Of a DNA stretch of 64,000 nt, positions 1-7,899 are shown in pieces; positions within the stretch are counted from its first letter, which is position 1; every line of letters starts with the position of its first letter. Both the position numbers and the translations under genes were made by a program. The notes under the pieces were generated by a model. It was not told where the DNA came from, did not search any database, and was given only the letters and a program-made list of their open reading frames with translations. Source of the DNA: Nitrososphaerota archaeon. GTDB lineage: Archaea > Thermoproteota > Nitrososphaeria > Nitrososphaerales > Nitrosopumilaceae. The DNA is taken from contig JAJPKL010000011.1 in the NCBI GenBank assembly GCA_021323705.1, positions 1 to 64,000 of the forward strand, read 5' to 3'.

Positions 1-185
1 ATGTCCCTCAAATCTTCCATATTTGGACATCCTATCTCTACAATTATGTCATATACACCATAGACGCCTTGAATCTCGAATTTGGAAAACTGTTTGTTTG
101 GGTTCATCATCATGTTTTTGATCTTGTTTATTATTTCAAGTTCGGCGTTTGGTTTTGTATTCAACAAAATGTATGCAGATGGCAT
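1..185 (-). CDS. Stand-alone Lrp/AsnC-type ligand-binding (RAM) domain protein, 3' end outside window
   Basis: Reading the minus strand from an ATG at 183-185 gives 61 codons that stay open to the window edge. The peptide starts MPSAYILLNTKPNAELEI and continues with the beta-alpha-beta pattern and the GVYGVYDIIVEI strand typical of AsnC_trans_reg/RAM domains. There is no N-terminal helix-turn-helix, so it is a stand-alone effector-binding domain like the proteins at 54926 and 63001. In this family the domain binds amino acids or related small molecules and oligomerises. The missing end prevents a length check. The ligand and DNA-binding partner are unknown. Confidence 0.7.
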   Translation of the reverse strand, partial: MPSAYILLNTKPNAELEIINKIKNMMMNPNKQFSKFEIQGVYGVYDIIVEIGCPNMEDLRD

Positions 186-502
186 AATATTCTTAGGGCG
201 TCGTGCTATTTCAGGTTGAATATATCATAAAACCTAATTTGCAATTCTCGACATAACTTGGATAGCATGCCTCCAGAACCAAGCAGCTAGTCCTTTAACC
301 AACTGTCCATCAGCTGGGAGTATCCATACCGATGTTTTTTCTGAGGGTTGATATCCAAGATATAATACACATCTCTAAAATAAAAAGACTCTCTCATATT
401 ACAGGAACCCAAAATTTTGATTACCTTTTCTATTTCTTTTAAGATAAAACAATTGAGAACCTAACTCATTAACTTTGTTACGGCAATTATAATGGCTGGA
501 CT
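186..502. other. Gap of 317 bases without a convincing gene
   Basis: No long reading frame lies here on either strand. The minus strand has a 36-codon ATG frame at 287-397, and an overlapping frame that stays open for about 45 codons and ends at about 230. Neither has a recognisable motif. Together they could be the remains of a frameshifted gene, but nothing decides this. Confidence 0.4.
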
Positions 503-1249
503 CTAGAGAACGCTTGATAGCATAGACTCGTTGCCAATTATGGAGCCGTCAAGTGTTGCAATCTTGGCAGAGCTTGGGCCTTTGACTGCCTCAATTATTG
601 GAGAGATTGACCGCTTGTGATTTTTCTTGTATGTGGCGTAAAAATACCTGTTAAATGACGGCATGATGGTAATCTCGATTTGTCCTTGTGACGAGGGAAA
701 GACCTTGCTTTTTTCTGCCTTGATTGATACCCATACTCTTTGGCCGTCAAGCACCGAACCCTCTTGAAAGTATACTGGATGCACATGGCCCATCACTATC
801 TTGTTTACTTGGGACAAGTTCTCAGACGGCATTACATGTCCATGTGTTAACAGCACATCGCCGATTACAATTCCTGATGAACTTGACACTGCAATCCAGT
901 CGGGTACAAGCCTTTGTATGTTGGAATCATGGTTTCCTGGGACTACGATGGTCTCTATTTTTTTTCCAATCTCAAAGAAGAGGGGGACCGCACTCCACTC
1001 TATCTTGGATATTGATTCCACGCTTGATTTTACGTCACCTAACAATATCAGCGAGTCTGGCTTTGTCGCATCTATGATATCTTGCAAGGTTTGTATCATT
1101 TCTGATATGGTGTCCTTTGGGTCTACGTAGATGTTGTTTGCAGCAAGCTTGGACTCAAAGCCAATGTGCAGGTCTGTCACTATGAGGTAGCGTTTTGTAT
1201 CTTCCAAAATGAGTGCAGGCTGTGACTGGACAATCCTAGTTGATACCAT
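503..1249 (-). CDS. Archaeal SbcD/Mre11-related metallophosphoesterase (ICC-like)
   Basis: A 248-residue calcineurin-like phosphoesterase with the metal-binding motifs in order: DLH (26-28), GDVK (71-74), GNHD (105-108), THGH (135-138) and GHVHP (154-158). The order and spacing match the short archaeal SbcD-related family, which lacks the long Mre11 capping domain. The ATG at 1249 is preferred over the adjacent TTG at 1252. It is divergent from the SWIM gene at 1285 with only 35 bases between, so they may share a promoter. Members are predicted nucleases or phosphodiesterases; the substrate is not known. Confidence 0.85.
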   Translation of the reverse strand: MVSTRIVQSQPALILEDTKRYLIVTDLHIGFESKLAANNIYVDPKDTISEMIQTLQDIIDATKPDSLILLGDVKSSVESISKIEWSAVPLFFEIGKKIETIVVPGNHDSNIQRLVPDWIAVSSSSGIVIGDVLLTHGHVMPSENLSQVNKIVMGHVHPVYFQEGSVLDGQRVWVSIKAEKSKVFPSSQGQIEITIMPSFNRYFYATYKKNHKRSISPIIEAVKGPSSAKIATLDGSIIGNESMLSSVL

Positions 1250-1284
1250 CAAAGATTATACATCTAGTTTTGAATTAAATTCTT

Positions 1285-1587
1285 GTGAAAGGCCGCGGCG
1301 ATGTGGACTCGATTGTATCCTCGATGGGAGTAAAACTGCACTACTTTGAGCCAAGCGGAAGAAAGGTCTGGACCGTAGTAGGAAAAGAAAACGAGCACTG
1401 GCTTGACCCAGAGCTTGGGTTTTGCTCATGTGAAGACTATTACTATAACGTACTGAGCACTGGAGGCAAGTGCTATCATCTCAAGGCAGTACTTGCCGCA
1501 CAAGAAAAAGGCAAGGTAGAGACTGTGAAATTTTCTGATTCAGAGTTTGAGAGTTTCATTGCGGCATTGGTCAAGGACTTGATCTAA
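1285..1587 (+). CDS. SWIM zinc-finger protein
   Basis: A 100-residue protein from a GTG start. It contains the SWIM signature C-x-C (Cys47, Cys49) followed by C-x-H (Cys63, His65). A TATA-like element around 1255-1262 lies about 26 bases before the GTG, fitting a leaderless transcript. Small SWIM proteins in archaea have been linked to recombination (Sws1-like partners of RadA paralogues), but this role is inference here. The divergent neighbour is a SbcD/Mre11-like phosphoesterase, which is compatible with a DNA-repair context. Confidence 0.75.
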   Translation: MKGRGDVDSIVSSMGVKLHYFEPSGRKVWTVVGKENEHWLDPELGFCSCEDYYYNVLSTGGKCYHLKAVLAAQEKGKVETVKFSDSEFESFIAALVKDLI

Positions 1588-1638
1588 TCTCTTCCACTCG
1601 TATGTTGGCAATCTATTTTGTTTGGGTATCTAATGTCT

Positions 1639-1682
1639 GACAAATATGTCATAAACAAATTTATTATATACAAATATGTATA
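1639..1682. promoter_or_regulatory. Two palindromic operator candidates flanking a TATA box
   Basis: GACAAATATGTC (1639-1650) and TATACAAATATGTATA (1667-1682) share the core ACA-AATA-TGT with matching inverted arms. Their centres are 30 bases apart, about three helical turns. A TATA-like stretch at about 1659-1668 sits between them, roughly 29 bases before the ATG at 1692. Such a layout suits a dimeric repressor covering the promoter, most simply the winged-helix protein it precedes. Confidence 0.55.
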
Positions 1683-1691
1683 ATATAACAT

Positions 1692-2006
1692 ATGGCAACA
1701 CCTATTCTAAAGAAAAAAGATAAACATATCGCTAAGAGTGCAACCTACAAGACTCATGCTCCTACTCTGAAGACAATTCAAATGGTGGAAAATGTCCTAA
1801 TGAAAGAAAAAGAGTTTAGCTCTAGAAACAAACTGTCAAGAGCCTTACCAAAGCAAGTCCAGCCAAAAACCATAAACGCAATTTTAGAGTATCTTGAGAG
1901 ATCAAACAAAGTAATGCGTCCAAAGGACGGCTCTATAATGTGGATATTTGCAGAAAATAATCCAAAACTAATGAAACTGCATAGAATGTCAACAGAACTA
2001 AAGTGA
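1692..2006 (+). CDS. Small winged-helix DNA-binding protein
   Basis: A 104-residue basic protein. Residues about 25-85 predict helix-helix-helix-wing: KTIQMVENVLMKEKEF, then a helix with SRNKLSRALP, a recognition-like helix with PKTINAILEYLERSNKV, then a short beta wing ending GSIMWIF. The Lys-rich N-terminus would aid DNA binding. Two spaced palindromes precede the start, so it probably represses itself. It ends one base before the end of the convergent RelE-like gene. It might act as an antitoxin for that gene, although true antitoxins usually lie in tandem. No precise family is recognised. Confidence 0.65.
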   Translation: MATPILKKKDKHIAKSATYKTHAPTLKTIQMVENVLMKEKEFSSRNKLSRALPKQVQPKTINAILEYLERSNKVMRPKDGSIMWIFAENNPKLMKLHRMSTELK

Positions 2007-2007
2007 T

Positions 2008-2325
2008 CTAGTAGCCAAACCGTTTTTCATATTCTTTATGATTTTGGAAATATTCCAAAATGTTGCAATATGTGATATCTGACACAGAATAAATGGTATA
2101 GATTAATCGCCTGCCGTCTCTTAATTCGAATCTGTAGAGATTTTGTATGTTAAAATTTTGAATGTAACATTTCGGCCATCTGTCTTTTGGAATTTTATTT
2201 CCATGTTCACAATCTTCTTTTAAAAGCGCCAAGGCACCGTCTATCTCTACATAAAGATCGCTTGTTTTTGGCACCGAACTGTAAAATTTCATGAATTTCA
2301 ATGATCCTCGAATCCTAATTTCCAT
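2008..2325 (-). CDS. RelE/ParE-like toxin-family protein
   Basis: Start chosen at the ATG at 2323-2325, giving 105 residues (MEIRIRGSLKF...). A longer frame runs upstream to 2415, but its hydrophobic N-terminal 30 residues do not resemble the family. The C-terminal part has the RelE/ParE pattern: FELRDGRRLIYTI strands and an ending HKEYEKRFGY, very like the HKEYD-x-FGY tail of archaeal RelE-like proteins. The family cleaves ribosome-bound mRNA or inhibits gyrase. No tandem antitoxin is seen, but the convergent winged-helix gene is one base away. Confidence 0.65.
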   Translation of the reverse strand: MEIRIRGSLKFMKFYSSVPKTSDLYVEIDGALALLKEDCEHGNKIPKDRWPKCYIQNFNIQNLYRFELRDGRRLIYTIYSVSDITYCNILEYFQNHKEYEKRFGY

Positions 2326-2447
2326 AGAATGAAAATTACGTAACTTGAGAGAAAAAGATCTGGTTATATTGTTATTTTGCAATATCTGTAATTGCAAAAA
2401 TACCGCAACAACCAAAATCTATAAACTTGTTTCTGTTTATCTCCTTG

Positions 2448-3098
2448 TTATTCTATTTTTTTGACACTTTTTCTATATTCTTTTGAATACATATCCGCAA
2501 GCCGTAACGGCTCTGGCATCCATTCCCTTTCTTTTACCAATGATTTTGTTATTTTGGTTGCAGTCTTCAAGCTAATCATATTTCCTATACTTACAAAGAT
2601 CTTCTTGCCGTTATTCTCAATCACACTTCCTACAATTTCATCTCCAAGTGTAACAAACTTGTCTGATATCTTGCCGCAAAGCAGGCTTTTTGCCACGCCG
2701 ATTGTTGGTTTGTCAAGAAGAATTCCAAGATAGCACGCAAGACCGCACCTGCGGGGGTGTAGCCTGCCGTTTCCATCAACAAGCAAGAGGTCATAGTCCT
2801 CCTTCAATGATTTGATTGCAGACAAGGCAGGTTTTGCCTCTCGCAGCATCATCAAGCCTGGTACGTACGGAATCTTGACCTTGGTCCTAGTCTTCACATG
2901 CTTCAAGACCTCCAATGTTTTCATATCTGCAAGTACGGCAGCAGCATGTGCATCTTGGCCTCTGTATGAGACATCTACCCCGCAGGCTGTACGTAATTTC
3001 TTGAATTTGTCATCTGCAATGACCTGCGGGGCTAGCTTTTCTTGGAGTTTTACCGCATCTGTATAACGAGACATCCGATCAAGTTTCCAGTCCAACAC
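2448..3098 (-). CDS. nfi: Endonuclease V
   Basis: A 216-residue protein, normal length for EndoV, which cleaves the second phosphodiester bond 3' of deoxyinosine or inosine. Visible motifs: GVDVSY with Asp42, YVPG (78-81), the following Glu87, and DGNGRLHPRRCGLA (108-121), whose Asp108 is a metal ligand. The family consensus is DGHG, so His110 to Asn is a small departure. An alternative start is Met9. It is a single gene between the RelE-like gene and a zinc microprotein on the other strand. Confidence 0.93.
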   Translation of the reverse strand: MLDWKLDRMSRYTDAVKLQEKLAPQVIADDKFKKLRTACGVDVSYRGQDAHAAAVLADMKTLEVLKHVKTRTKVKIPYVPGLMMLREAKPALSAIKSLKEDYDLLLVDGNGRLHPRRCGLACYLGILLDKPTIGVAKSLLCGKISDKFVTLGDEIVGSVIENNGKKIFVSIGNMISLKTATKITKSLVKEREWMPEPLRLADMYSKEYRKSVKKIE

Positions 3099-3185
3099 TG
3101 ATAATGTTTCTCACATGGTACTGCACCAAAAATGAGACTGTATATGATATCAATGATCTACTGTATGTCATGTGAACTTGTAGTC

Positions 3186-3213
3186 ACGTAGAAAAGCTAC
3201 GTCACTCTTTTAA
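3186..3213 (+). promoter_or_regulatory. Hairpin/palindrome and TATA-like box before the zinc microprotein
   Basis: ACGTAG and CTACGT form a perfect 6-bp inverted repeat with an AAAAG spacer (3186-3202). It is immediately followed by CTCTTTTAAG (about 3204-3213), centred about 27 bases before the ATG at 3236. This is a plausible leaderless promoter with an upstream operator. Confidence 0.4.
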
Positions 3214-3235
3214 GAAAGAAAATACCGTTTTTCAC

Positions 3236-3391
3236 ATGGAACAAAGGCTGACGTGTGCAAACCATTCCGACGAGGAGGTACTTTTGCACCAAGTAGGATG
3301 GGCAAGTTTTGTCTGTCCAAAATGTGGTGGCGATTATTCTATTGGAAGAAAGGTAGTGGTGCTGGACCCAAAACCTGCACGCTGTGGGTAA
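3236..3391 (+). CDS. 51-residue zinc-binding microprotein
   Basis: ATG at 3236 to TAA at 3389-3391. The peptide has Cys7-x2-His10 near the N-terminus and CPKC (Cys27-x2-Cys30) in the middle, plus a Cys next to the C-terminal Gly. Four ligands of this kind suggest one bound zinc. A TATA-like box sits at leaderless distance. The function is unknown; small single-zinc proteins of this size are common in archaea and often act as nucleic-acid or protein adaptors. Confidence 0.6.
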   Translation: MEQRLTCANHSDEEVLLHQVGWASFVCPKCGGDYSIGRKVVVLDPKPARCG

Positions 3392-3447
3392 AAGTAAAAA
3401 TCAACTCTATCCTCTGAAAATACCCGTATCCTTTGGAATCATTTCTG

Positions 3448-4221
3448 TTATAGAATTACTCGTATAGTCCAAAAGTCACTAGATAGGTTGTTGCTATCAA
3501 GATATGCGTACGGCATGGTAAAGTATCCGCCCATTCCCCAGCTTGGTCCCCAAGAGTTTCTAACTATGAACCATTGGTTAGAGTCGTCGTATCCAACTGC
3601 AACCACTGCGTGGCCCCCTATGACCTTCTCGCCTGGCAAAGGCATTGTGGCATGACCTGACTTGGCTACCTGTTGGCTCTCAAAACCCTCATACACAGTA
3701 AAGCCAAAGACAAATGGATAGCCAGATGCTAGGCAGCCCTTGAACTGATTCAGATCCTGGATGAGGCGTTGATAGCTTACGGCCTTGTACTTTTTTGCTT
3801 GGTCATAACAGGCTTTTGGAGGCTTTTGTGTAAACTTGGTGATGTCATATGGCCATAATGTTTCAGGACAATCGCCCAATTTGGACACGCTTTTTATTCC
3901 ATCGCGTATCTGTGCTCCCGAGTCTGTGTTTACATGTCCCTCTATTGCTCGTTCGTTGTAATAGATGAAAAGCCTAGACGGCACAAAGAGATTTTGGAAT
4001 TTCTGTTTCATTTCATCAAACTGCATGGCTGCTGCTATGGCGTTGGCTGTACAACTTCCGAGTTGCCCCTGATCATATACGGGAGGACAGTGTGGTCTTA
4101 GGTCTACACTTGATGGCAGAGTTGTCATGACCTCTGGAAGTGTAGCGTAAAAATGATCACGCTGGTCTGGCAAATCTGGAACCCATCCGTATCTTGCTGT
4201 CTTTCTTACACTGTATGACAA
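3448..4221 (-). CDS. Papain-family (C1A) cysteine protease, no signal peptide
   Basis: A 257-residue protein with the papain active-site set: QGQLGSCTAN with Cys57 as nucleophile and Gln51 or Gln53 for the oxyanion hole, GGHAVVAVGYDD with His204, and RNSWGPSWG with Asn222. The N-terminus (GWVPDLPDQRDH) is like that of bacterial and archaeal C1A enzymes without a long propeptide. No signal peptide or membrane segment is visible, so it may work in the cytoplasm. It stands alone and its substrates are unknown. Confidence 0.88.
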   Translation of the reverse strand: MSYSVRKTARYGWVPDLPDQRDHFYATLPEVMTTLPSSVDLRPHCPPVYDQGQLGSCTANAIAAAMQFDEMKQKFQNLFVPSRLFIYYNERAIEGHVNTDSGAQIRDGIKSVSKLGDCPETLWPYDITKFTQKPPKACYDQAKKYKAVSYQRLIQDLNQFKGCLASGYPFVFGFTVYEGFESQQVAKSGHATMPLPGEKVIGGHAVVAVGYDDSNQWFIVRNSWGPSWGMGGYFTMPYAYLDSNNLSSDFWTIRVIL

Positions 4222-4523
4222 ATTTCCATCTCCAAGAAAATGCGTCTCTCCTCATTTGCGTGTGAATTTGCTTTCATGCATGAGAGACTTGAGTCCATTA
4301 GTAGATATGTCCGGTACACAATTATTTAAAGGTGATCCTCCTTAGATTGGCTGATGGTAAAATAATTTCATCTGAAACGTATTTTAAAATCATTTATTGA
4401 AATTGTGTTATAATTTTTATTGTTTTTTAGAAATAATTGAAAGTTACAAGGCAGGCTAGACCATTCCAGGACCAAAACCTAGTTGTGATATTGATACCAG
4501 AAAATCTTCTGGCTGGTTTGATT
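4222..4523. other. AT-rich gap of about 300 bases
   Basis: Between two minus-strand genes. It is strongly AT-rich around 4370-4440. A TATTTAAAGG-like element near 4322-4332 could read as a promoter in either direction, but it is about 100 bases from the protease start. No convincing reading frame or RNA is seen. Confidence 0.4.
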
Positions 4524-4850
4524 TTACAGCTTGACTGTAAACAGGTCTTCTTTTGATACGCCCTTCCACAATCCAATCATGCCTTCTGGCTTGACAGGCT
4601 CTACCTTTGTAATCTTTTGAATCTTGATGTGGTCGGGGTTTGGGGGCATCCAAAGCATTGCCATGTAATCTCCTACGGTACCCACTGCATCAGGCCTTGC
4701 AGAAACTATCTTGTCTTTTGCAAATCCTTGTGATACCAGTGCGTCTACTGCCTTTTGCTCAAGGTCCATTCTTCCATGGGAGAAAAGATAGACTGATCTT
4801 GCAGAATCTATTGTGCTCATATGGTAAAGTGTTTTAGAATCATTAATCAA
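4524..4850 (-). CDS. Hypothetical protein, about 100 residues
   Basis: A 108-residue frame. Met11 (MSTIDSARSVYLFSHGRMD) is an equally good start, giving 98 residues. It predicts alternating helices and strands, with several Pro in the C-terminal half (MLWMPPNPDHIKIQKITKVEPVKPEG). No signal peptide, metal motif or known domain is recognised. It is divergent from purD with about 90 bases between. Codon use matches its neighbours, so it is probably real. Confidence 0.55.
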   Translation of the reverse strand: MINDSKTLYHMSTIDSARSVYLFSHGRMDLEQKAVDALVSQGFAKDKIVSARPDAVGTVGDYMAMLWMPPNPDHIKIQKITKVEPVKPEGMIGLWKGVSKEDLFTVKL

Positions 4851-4938
4851 GTTTGCTAATTATACGGAACCCTGATGCAAAATTTGCTTTCCATGGTATG
4901 TCTTTAGCTTTTATACAAGCCGCAAAAAAGAAAAATCG

Positions 4939-6195
4939 TTGATAAACGTTCTAGTTGTAGGCTCTGGCGGACGCGAGCATGCACTTGGGTGGAAGATAAG
5001 CTCAAGCCCAAAGGTCAAAAAAGTGTACCATGCGCCAGGAAACGGAGGAACTCTAAACAATGTGGATATTGGTCCAGACAAGATGGACCTTCTTGCCAAG
5101 TTTGCCTCAGAAAACAAGTGCCTTACTGTAGTGGGTCCTGAGGTGCCGCTTGCAGCAGGGATTGTGGATGTATTTACACAAAAGGGGCTTGAGATATTCG
5201 GCCCTACAAGGCAGGCGGCTCAACTTGAATCAAGCAAGGTCTGGGCAAAAAATTTCATGAAAAGAAACGGGATTCCAACTGCACGCTTTGAGATATTTGA
5301 TGATGCTGTATCCGCAAAAGAGTATGCCAAGTCTGTTGACTTTCCGCTAGTTGTCAAAGCAGACGGGCTTGCTGCAGGAAAGGGAGTAATCGTATGTAAT
5401 GATTCAAAGGATGCGGTCTCTGCAATAGATAAGATTCTAGTTGAGAAGAGCTTTGGCGATGCTGGACTGCGAATCATACTAGAAGAGAGAATTGATGGGG
5501 TTGAGGCGTCATACATTGCAATATGCGATGGAAACACTGCATATCCGATGGCCACAAGCCAGGATCACAAACGCATCTATGACAACGACATGGGTCCAAA
5601 CACTGGAGGGATGGGGGCCTACTCGCCAACTCCTGTGATTGATGATACGTTATCCGAAAATATACAGAAAAACGTAATTGAAAAAACGGTATCTGCAATG
5701 AAAAAAGAGGGGATGCCGTTTAAGGGGTTCCTGTATGCGGGAATAATGGTAAAAGACGGCAAGCCGTATGTCCTGGAGTTTAATGCAAGGATGGGCGACC
5801 CCGAATGCCAGCCAATAATGGTGCGAATGGAGTCTGATCTTGTCGATTACATCCAGGCAAGCATAAACGGCACGTTATCTTGTCTTCCCAAGATTTCGTG
5901 GAAGCGCCAAAGTGCAGTATGTGTTGTATTGGTATCAAAGGGGTATCCCGACTCTTATCCAAAAGGCGAAGAGATACTGGGGCTTGGCGATACGGATGCA
6001 AATTCGTATGTGTTTCATGCAGGAACTAGCCGTGTTGATGGAAAGGTCTTGACAAGTGGTGGCCGCGTGCTTGGTGTTACTGCTTTAGGTGATACGCTAC
6101 AGGAAGCAATATCAAACGCGTATTCGAGGGTTGCTCAAATCAGCTGGCCCAGTAAATATTGCAGGACTGATATTGGGAAGAAAGGACTTTGGTAA
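4939..6195 (+). CDS. purD: Phosphoribosylamine-glycine ligase (GAR synthetase)
   Basis: A 418-residue ATP-grasp enzyme of purine synthesis joining phosphoribosylamine and glycine. The N-terminal GSGGREHALGW binds the phosphoribosyl substrate. ATP-grasp motifs follow: VVKADGLAAGKGV, then GPNTGGMGAYSPTP, then LEFNARMGDPECQ with the metal-binding Glu and Asn. The start is TTG at 4939. A TATA-like TTTTATACA at about 4911-4919 lies about 25 bases upstream, supporting a leaderless start. It is separate from the other pur genes, which lie near 24 kb and 57-64 kb. Confidence 0.95.
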   Translation: MINVLVVGSGGREHALGWKISSSPKVKKVYHAPGNGGTLNNVDIGPDKMDLLAKFASENKCLTVVGPEVPLAAGIVDVFTQKGLEIFGPTRQAAQLESSKVWAKNFMKRNGIPTARFEIFDDAVSAKEYAKSVDFPLVVKADGLAAGKGVIVCNDSKDAVSAIDKILVEKSFGDAGLRIILEERIDGVEASYIAICDGNTAYPMATSQDHKRIYDNDMGPNTGGMGAYSPTPVIDDTLSENIQKNVIEKTVSAMKKEGMPFKGFLYAGIMVKDGKPYVLEFNARMGDPECQPIMVRMESDLVDYIQASINGTLSCLPKISWKRQSAVCVVLVSKGYPDSYPKGEEILGLGDTDANSYVFHAGTSRVDGKVLTSGGRVLGVTALGDTLQEAISNAYSRVAQISWPSKYCRTDIGKKGLW

Positions 6196-6198
6196 GTA

Positions 6199-6433
6199 AT
6201 GGATTTCAATAGATTTGGATCCATAGTGGAATCCAGATTTGTAAGGATTCCAATCTCTGATGATTATCAGTTATTTCATAATTACATTTAGACCACACAT
6301 GGCTTTGGATGGTAAGACGCCAACTGAGAAGGCAGATATCTGCCTTGATTTAGGTGAGGACAAAATCGAGAGTTTAATAAAAATAGCATCTTCCATGCTA
6401 GAATATAAAGACAGTAAAAATTTAAGTAACTAA
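6199..6433 (+). pseudogene. Decayed transposase C-terminus
   Basis: From ATG 6199 one frame reads up to DDYQLFHNYI and hits a stop at 6289-6291. A one-base shift continues the same protein as RPHMALDGKTPTEKADI and ends at 6433. The joined sequence YQLFHNYI/RPHMALDGKTP matches the usual C-terminal end of DDE transposases, where the pattern is YN-x-x-RPH-x-LDGKTPAE. Only this end remains, with no catalytic part upstream because purD is adjacent. It is an old, broken insertion. Confidence 0.6.
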
Positions 6434-6451
6434 CGCCTATCCTAAATCCAG

Positions 6452-6658
6452 TTGTCCACTGTTGAATCTCAATTCCTCGAATCGGGTGATTTTTCAGAAT
6501 TTGAGGGTGAATGGGTGGCTATATTGGATAAAAAGGTAGTTGCTCACGGTAAAACACTAAGCGAAGTTTACGATAAAGTGGTAGAAGCAAACTTAGTTAG
6601 AACACCATTATTTCATCGGATACCAAAGAAAGATGACGTAGATACATTCATTCTCTAA
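6452..6658 (+). CDS. DUF5678-like small protein
   Basis: A 68-residue protein from a TTG start with a TTTAAG box about 29 bases upstream. The pattern FEGEWVAILDKKVVAHGKT-LSEVYDKV matches DUF5678, a small archaeal and bacterial family with a beta-strand pair (residue about 20-32) and a helix. The C-terminus has a HRIPKKDDVDTFIL segment. Such genes are often followed directly by a retropepsin-like gene, as here (6706). The pair may form one unit, but its function is unknown. Confidence 0.65.
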   Translation: MSTVESQFLESGDFSEFEGEWVAILDKKVVAHGKTLSEVYDKVVEANLVRTPLFHRIPKKDDVDTFIL

Positions 6659-6705
6659 AACCTAGTTTGCGTAAATAATATTAGGCAAATTTTTGTTCGC
6701 TATTC

Positions 6706-7227
6706 ATGGTAGATTTTGGTCGCGGTGCTGACAAACTTCATTTTCATTACAAGTCATTGCCCCATTGGAATAAAGAAGGAAAATTAGTTTATATCAAAAA
6801 ACCAGCAATTGAAATAACTTTTAGAAAATTTTCCGAGATAAAAAGTTCCGAGAACAGAGAATTAAGATTAAATGCATTAATTGATTCTGGTGCGGATAGG
6901 TCGTTTTTACCAAAAGAAATTGCGGATGCATTGCATCTTGAAATACAAACTTCAGACCAAAGAATCTTAACCATTGCAGGAGATACCAATGTATTGGAAT
7001 CAAAAGTATATGCTGAAATTCAACGGTATGGAAAATTACCTGTTCCTATAGGGTTTCTCAATGTATTTGTAATGCCACATACTGTTAAAGAAACCCAAGT
7101 ACCTCATTTTGTAATTCTAGGTAGAAAAGATTTCTTTGAGAAATTTGAAGTGACTATTAATGAATCAGGACAACATATCACGTTGAAAGACGTTCATAAA
7201 GACAGAGAGAAAAAGACTAGATTTTAA
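6706..7227 (+). CDS. Retropepsin-like aspartic protease
   Basis: A 173-residue protein. ALIDSGADRSFLP (Asp60-Ser61-Gly62-Ala63) is the catalytic D-S/T-G loop of retroviral-type aspartic proteases, which act as dimers. The second hydrophobic-Gly motif is VILGRKDFFEKF (about 136-147). One such domain per chain fits a retropepsin rather than pepsin. It has no signal peptide, so it is cytoplasmic. It lies 47 bases after the DUF5678 gene; possible roles include processing or removing that partner, which is inference. Confidence 0.8.
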   Translation: MVDFGRGADKLHFHYKSLPHWNKEGKLVYIKKPAIEITFRKFSEIKSSENRELRLNALIDSGADRSFLPKEIADALHLEIQTSDQRILTIAGDTNVLESKVYAEIQRYGKLPVPIGFLNVFVMPHTVKETQVPHFVILGRKDFFEKFEVTINESGQHITLKDVHKDREKKTRF

Positions 7228-7242
7228 ACTCCCAAAAAACTA

Positions 7243-7255
7243 GCCAGAAACTGGC
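7243..7255. repeat. Small hairpin after the retropepsin gene
   Basis: GCCAG-AAA-CTGGC forms a 5-bp stem 15 bases after the stop codon. No T-run follows directly, so it is a weak terminator candidate at best. Confidence 0.25.
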
Positions 7256-7331
7256 GAGAACTCCAAAGAAACTCGGAAATAACTCTTAAAAATCAGAGGG
7301 GAGGAATTTTGAGTCATCAGAATCAAAGAAT

Positions 7332-7583
7332 TCAGGCATGGATTTGTACAGTTTTTCCACACATGAAGAATTCTCTTCCTTTTTGGGATGTCTTATACAG
7401 ATTTTTTTCTTTATCGTACGTGACGAGCCTATGATACAAGACATGTTCTAGATATCTTGAAGCCATCTGATTGGATAACCGAGCCAAGAAAATGATCATT
7501 GTTTTGTTAGCTCCATTTAGTGCTACTTTCAAAATACGTGCAACCACGTCTATCTTGGTTCTGTAGGGATTCTTTGTCATCAT
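7332..7583 (-). CDS. HTH_45-type winged-helix regulator
   Basis: An 83-residue protein matching the small archaeal winged-helix family with the pattern ID-x3-ARIL-x4-NGA-K-T-x-I (residues 11-32), SNQMASRYLEHVL (recognition helix), VTYDKEKNLYKTSQKG (wing) and a final helix. Only one DNA-binding domain is present. Nitrososphaeria carry many paralogues of this type. It is convergent with the retropepsin gene and no operator is obvious. Confidence 0.8.
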   Translation of the reverse strand: MMTKNPYRTKIDVVARILKVALNGANKTMIIFLARLSNQMASRYLEHVLYHRLVTYDKEKNLYKTSQKGREFFMCGKTVQIHA

Positions 7584-7899
7584 TCATCTAATTAGAAAAA
7601 TGAAATTATTAAAGACATGGGAACACGCCTCTTTACGTTTGTCTAGAAATGTAAAGTGACGTATTAGATAACATTGTTAGGTATGCTCCGATAATCAAAT
7701 TAGTAAAATCTACTTGCGTTCTCCTCATGGGTGCGATCCACGCGAATAGTAGTAAGTCTTACCGTCCCAGATTCATGTGGATACGGACCTGTGAGAGTCC
7801 GAATTTTGTAGGATTAGAACATAGCATGATGTTGTACCGAAACTTGTAAAAGATTTGAAACATAATTATTGGCATGACTTTGAATTAAACAAAAAACAC
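7584..7899. other. Gap of about 316 bases, no gene seen
   Basis: No reading frame with protein-like character is seen. A short hairpin CGGAC-CTGTGAGA-GTCCG lies near 7782-7800. This stretch together with 7900-8415 makes an 830-base region that holds only the remnants of a mobile element. Confidence 0.4.

Noticed and set aside
287-397. 36-codon minus-strand ATG frame in the first gap
   Set aside because: Too short and without a motif. The overlapping frame is as open, so neither can be chosen.
2326-2415. N-terminal extension of the RelE-like gene
   Set aside because: The extra 30 residues are hydrophobic and unlike the family; the internal ATG at 2325 gives a normal-size protein.
7782-7800. 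Hairpin CGGAC...GTCCG as a possible tRNA or small RNA
   Set aside because: No cloverleaf or T-loop can be built around it, and a single 5-bp stem is expected by chance.
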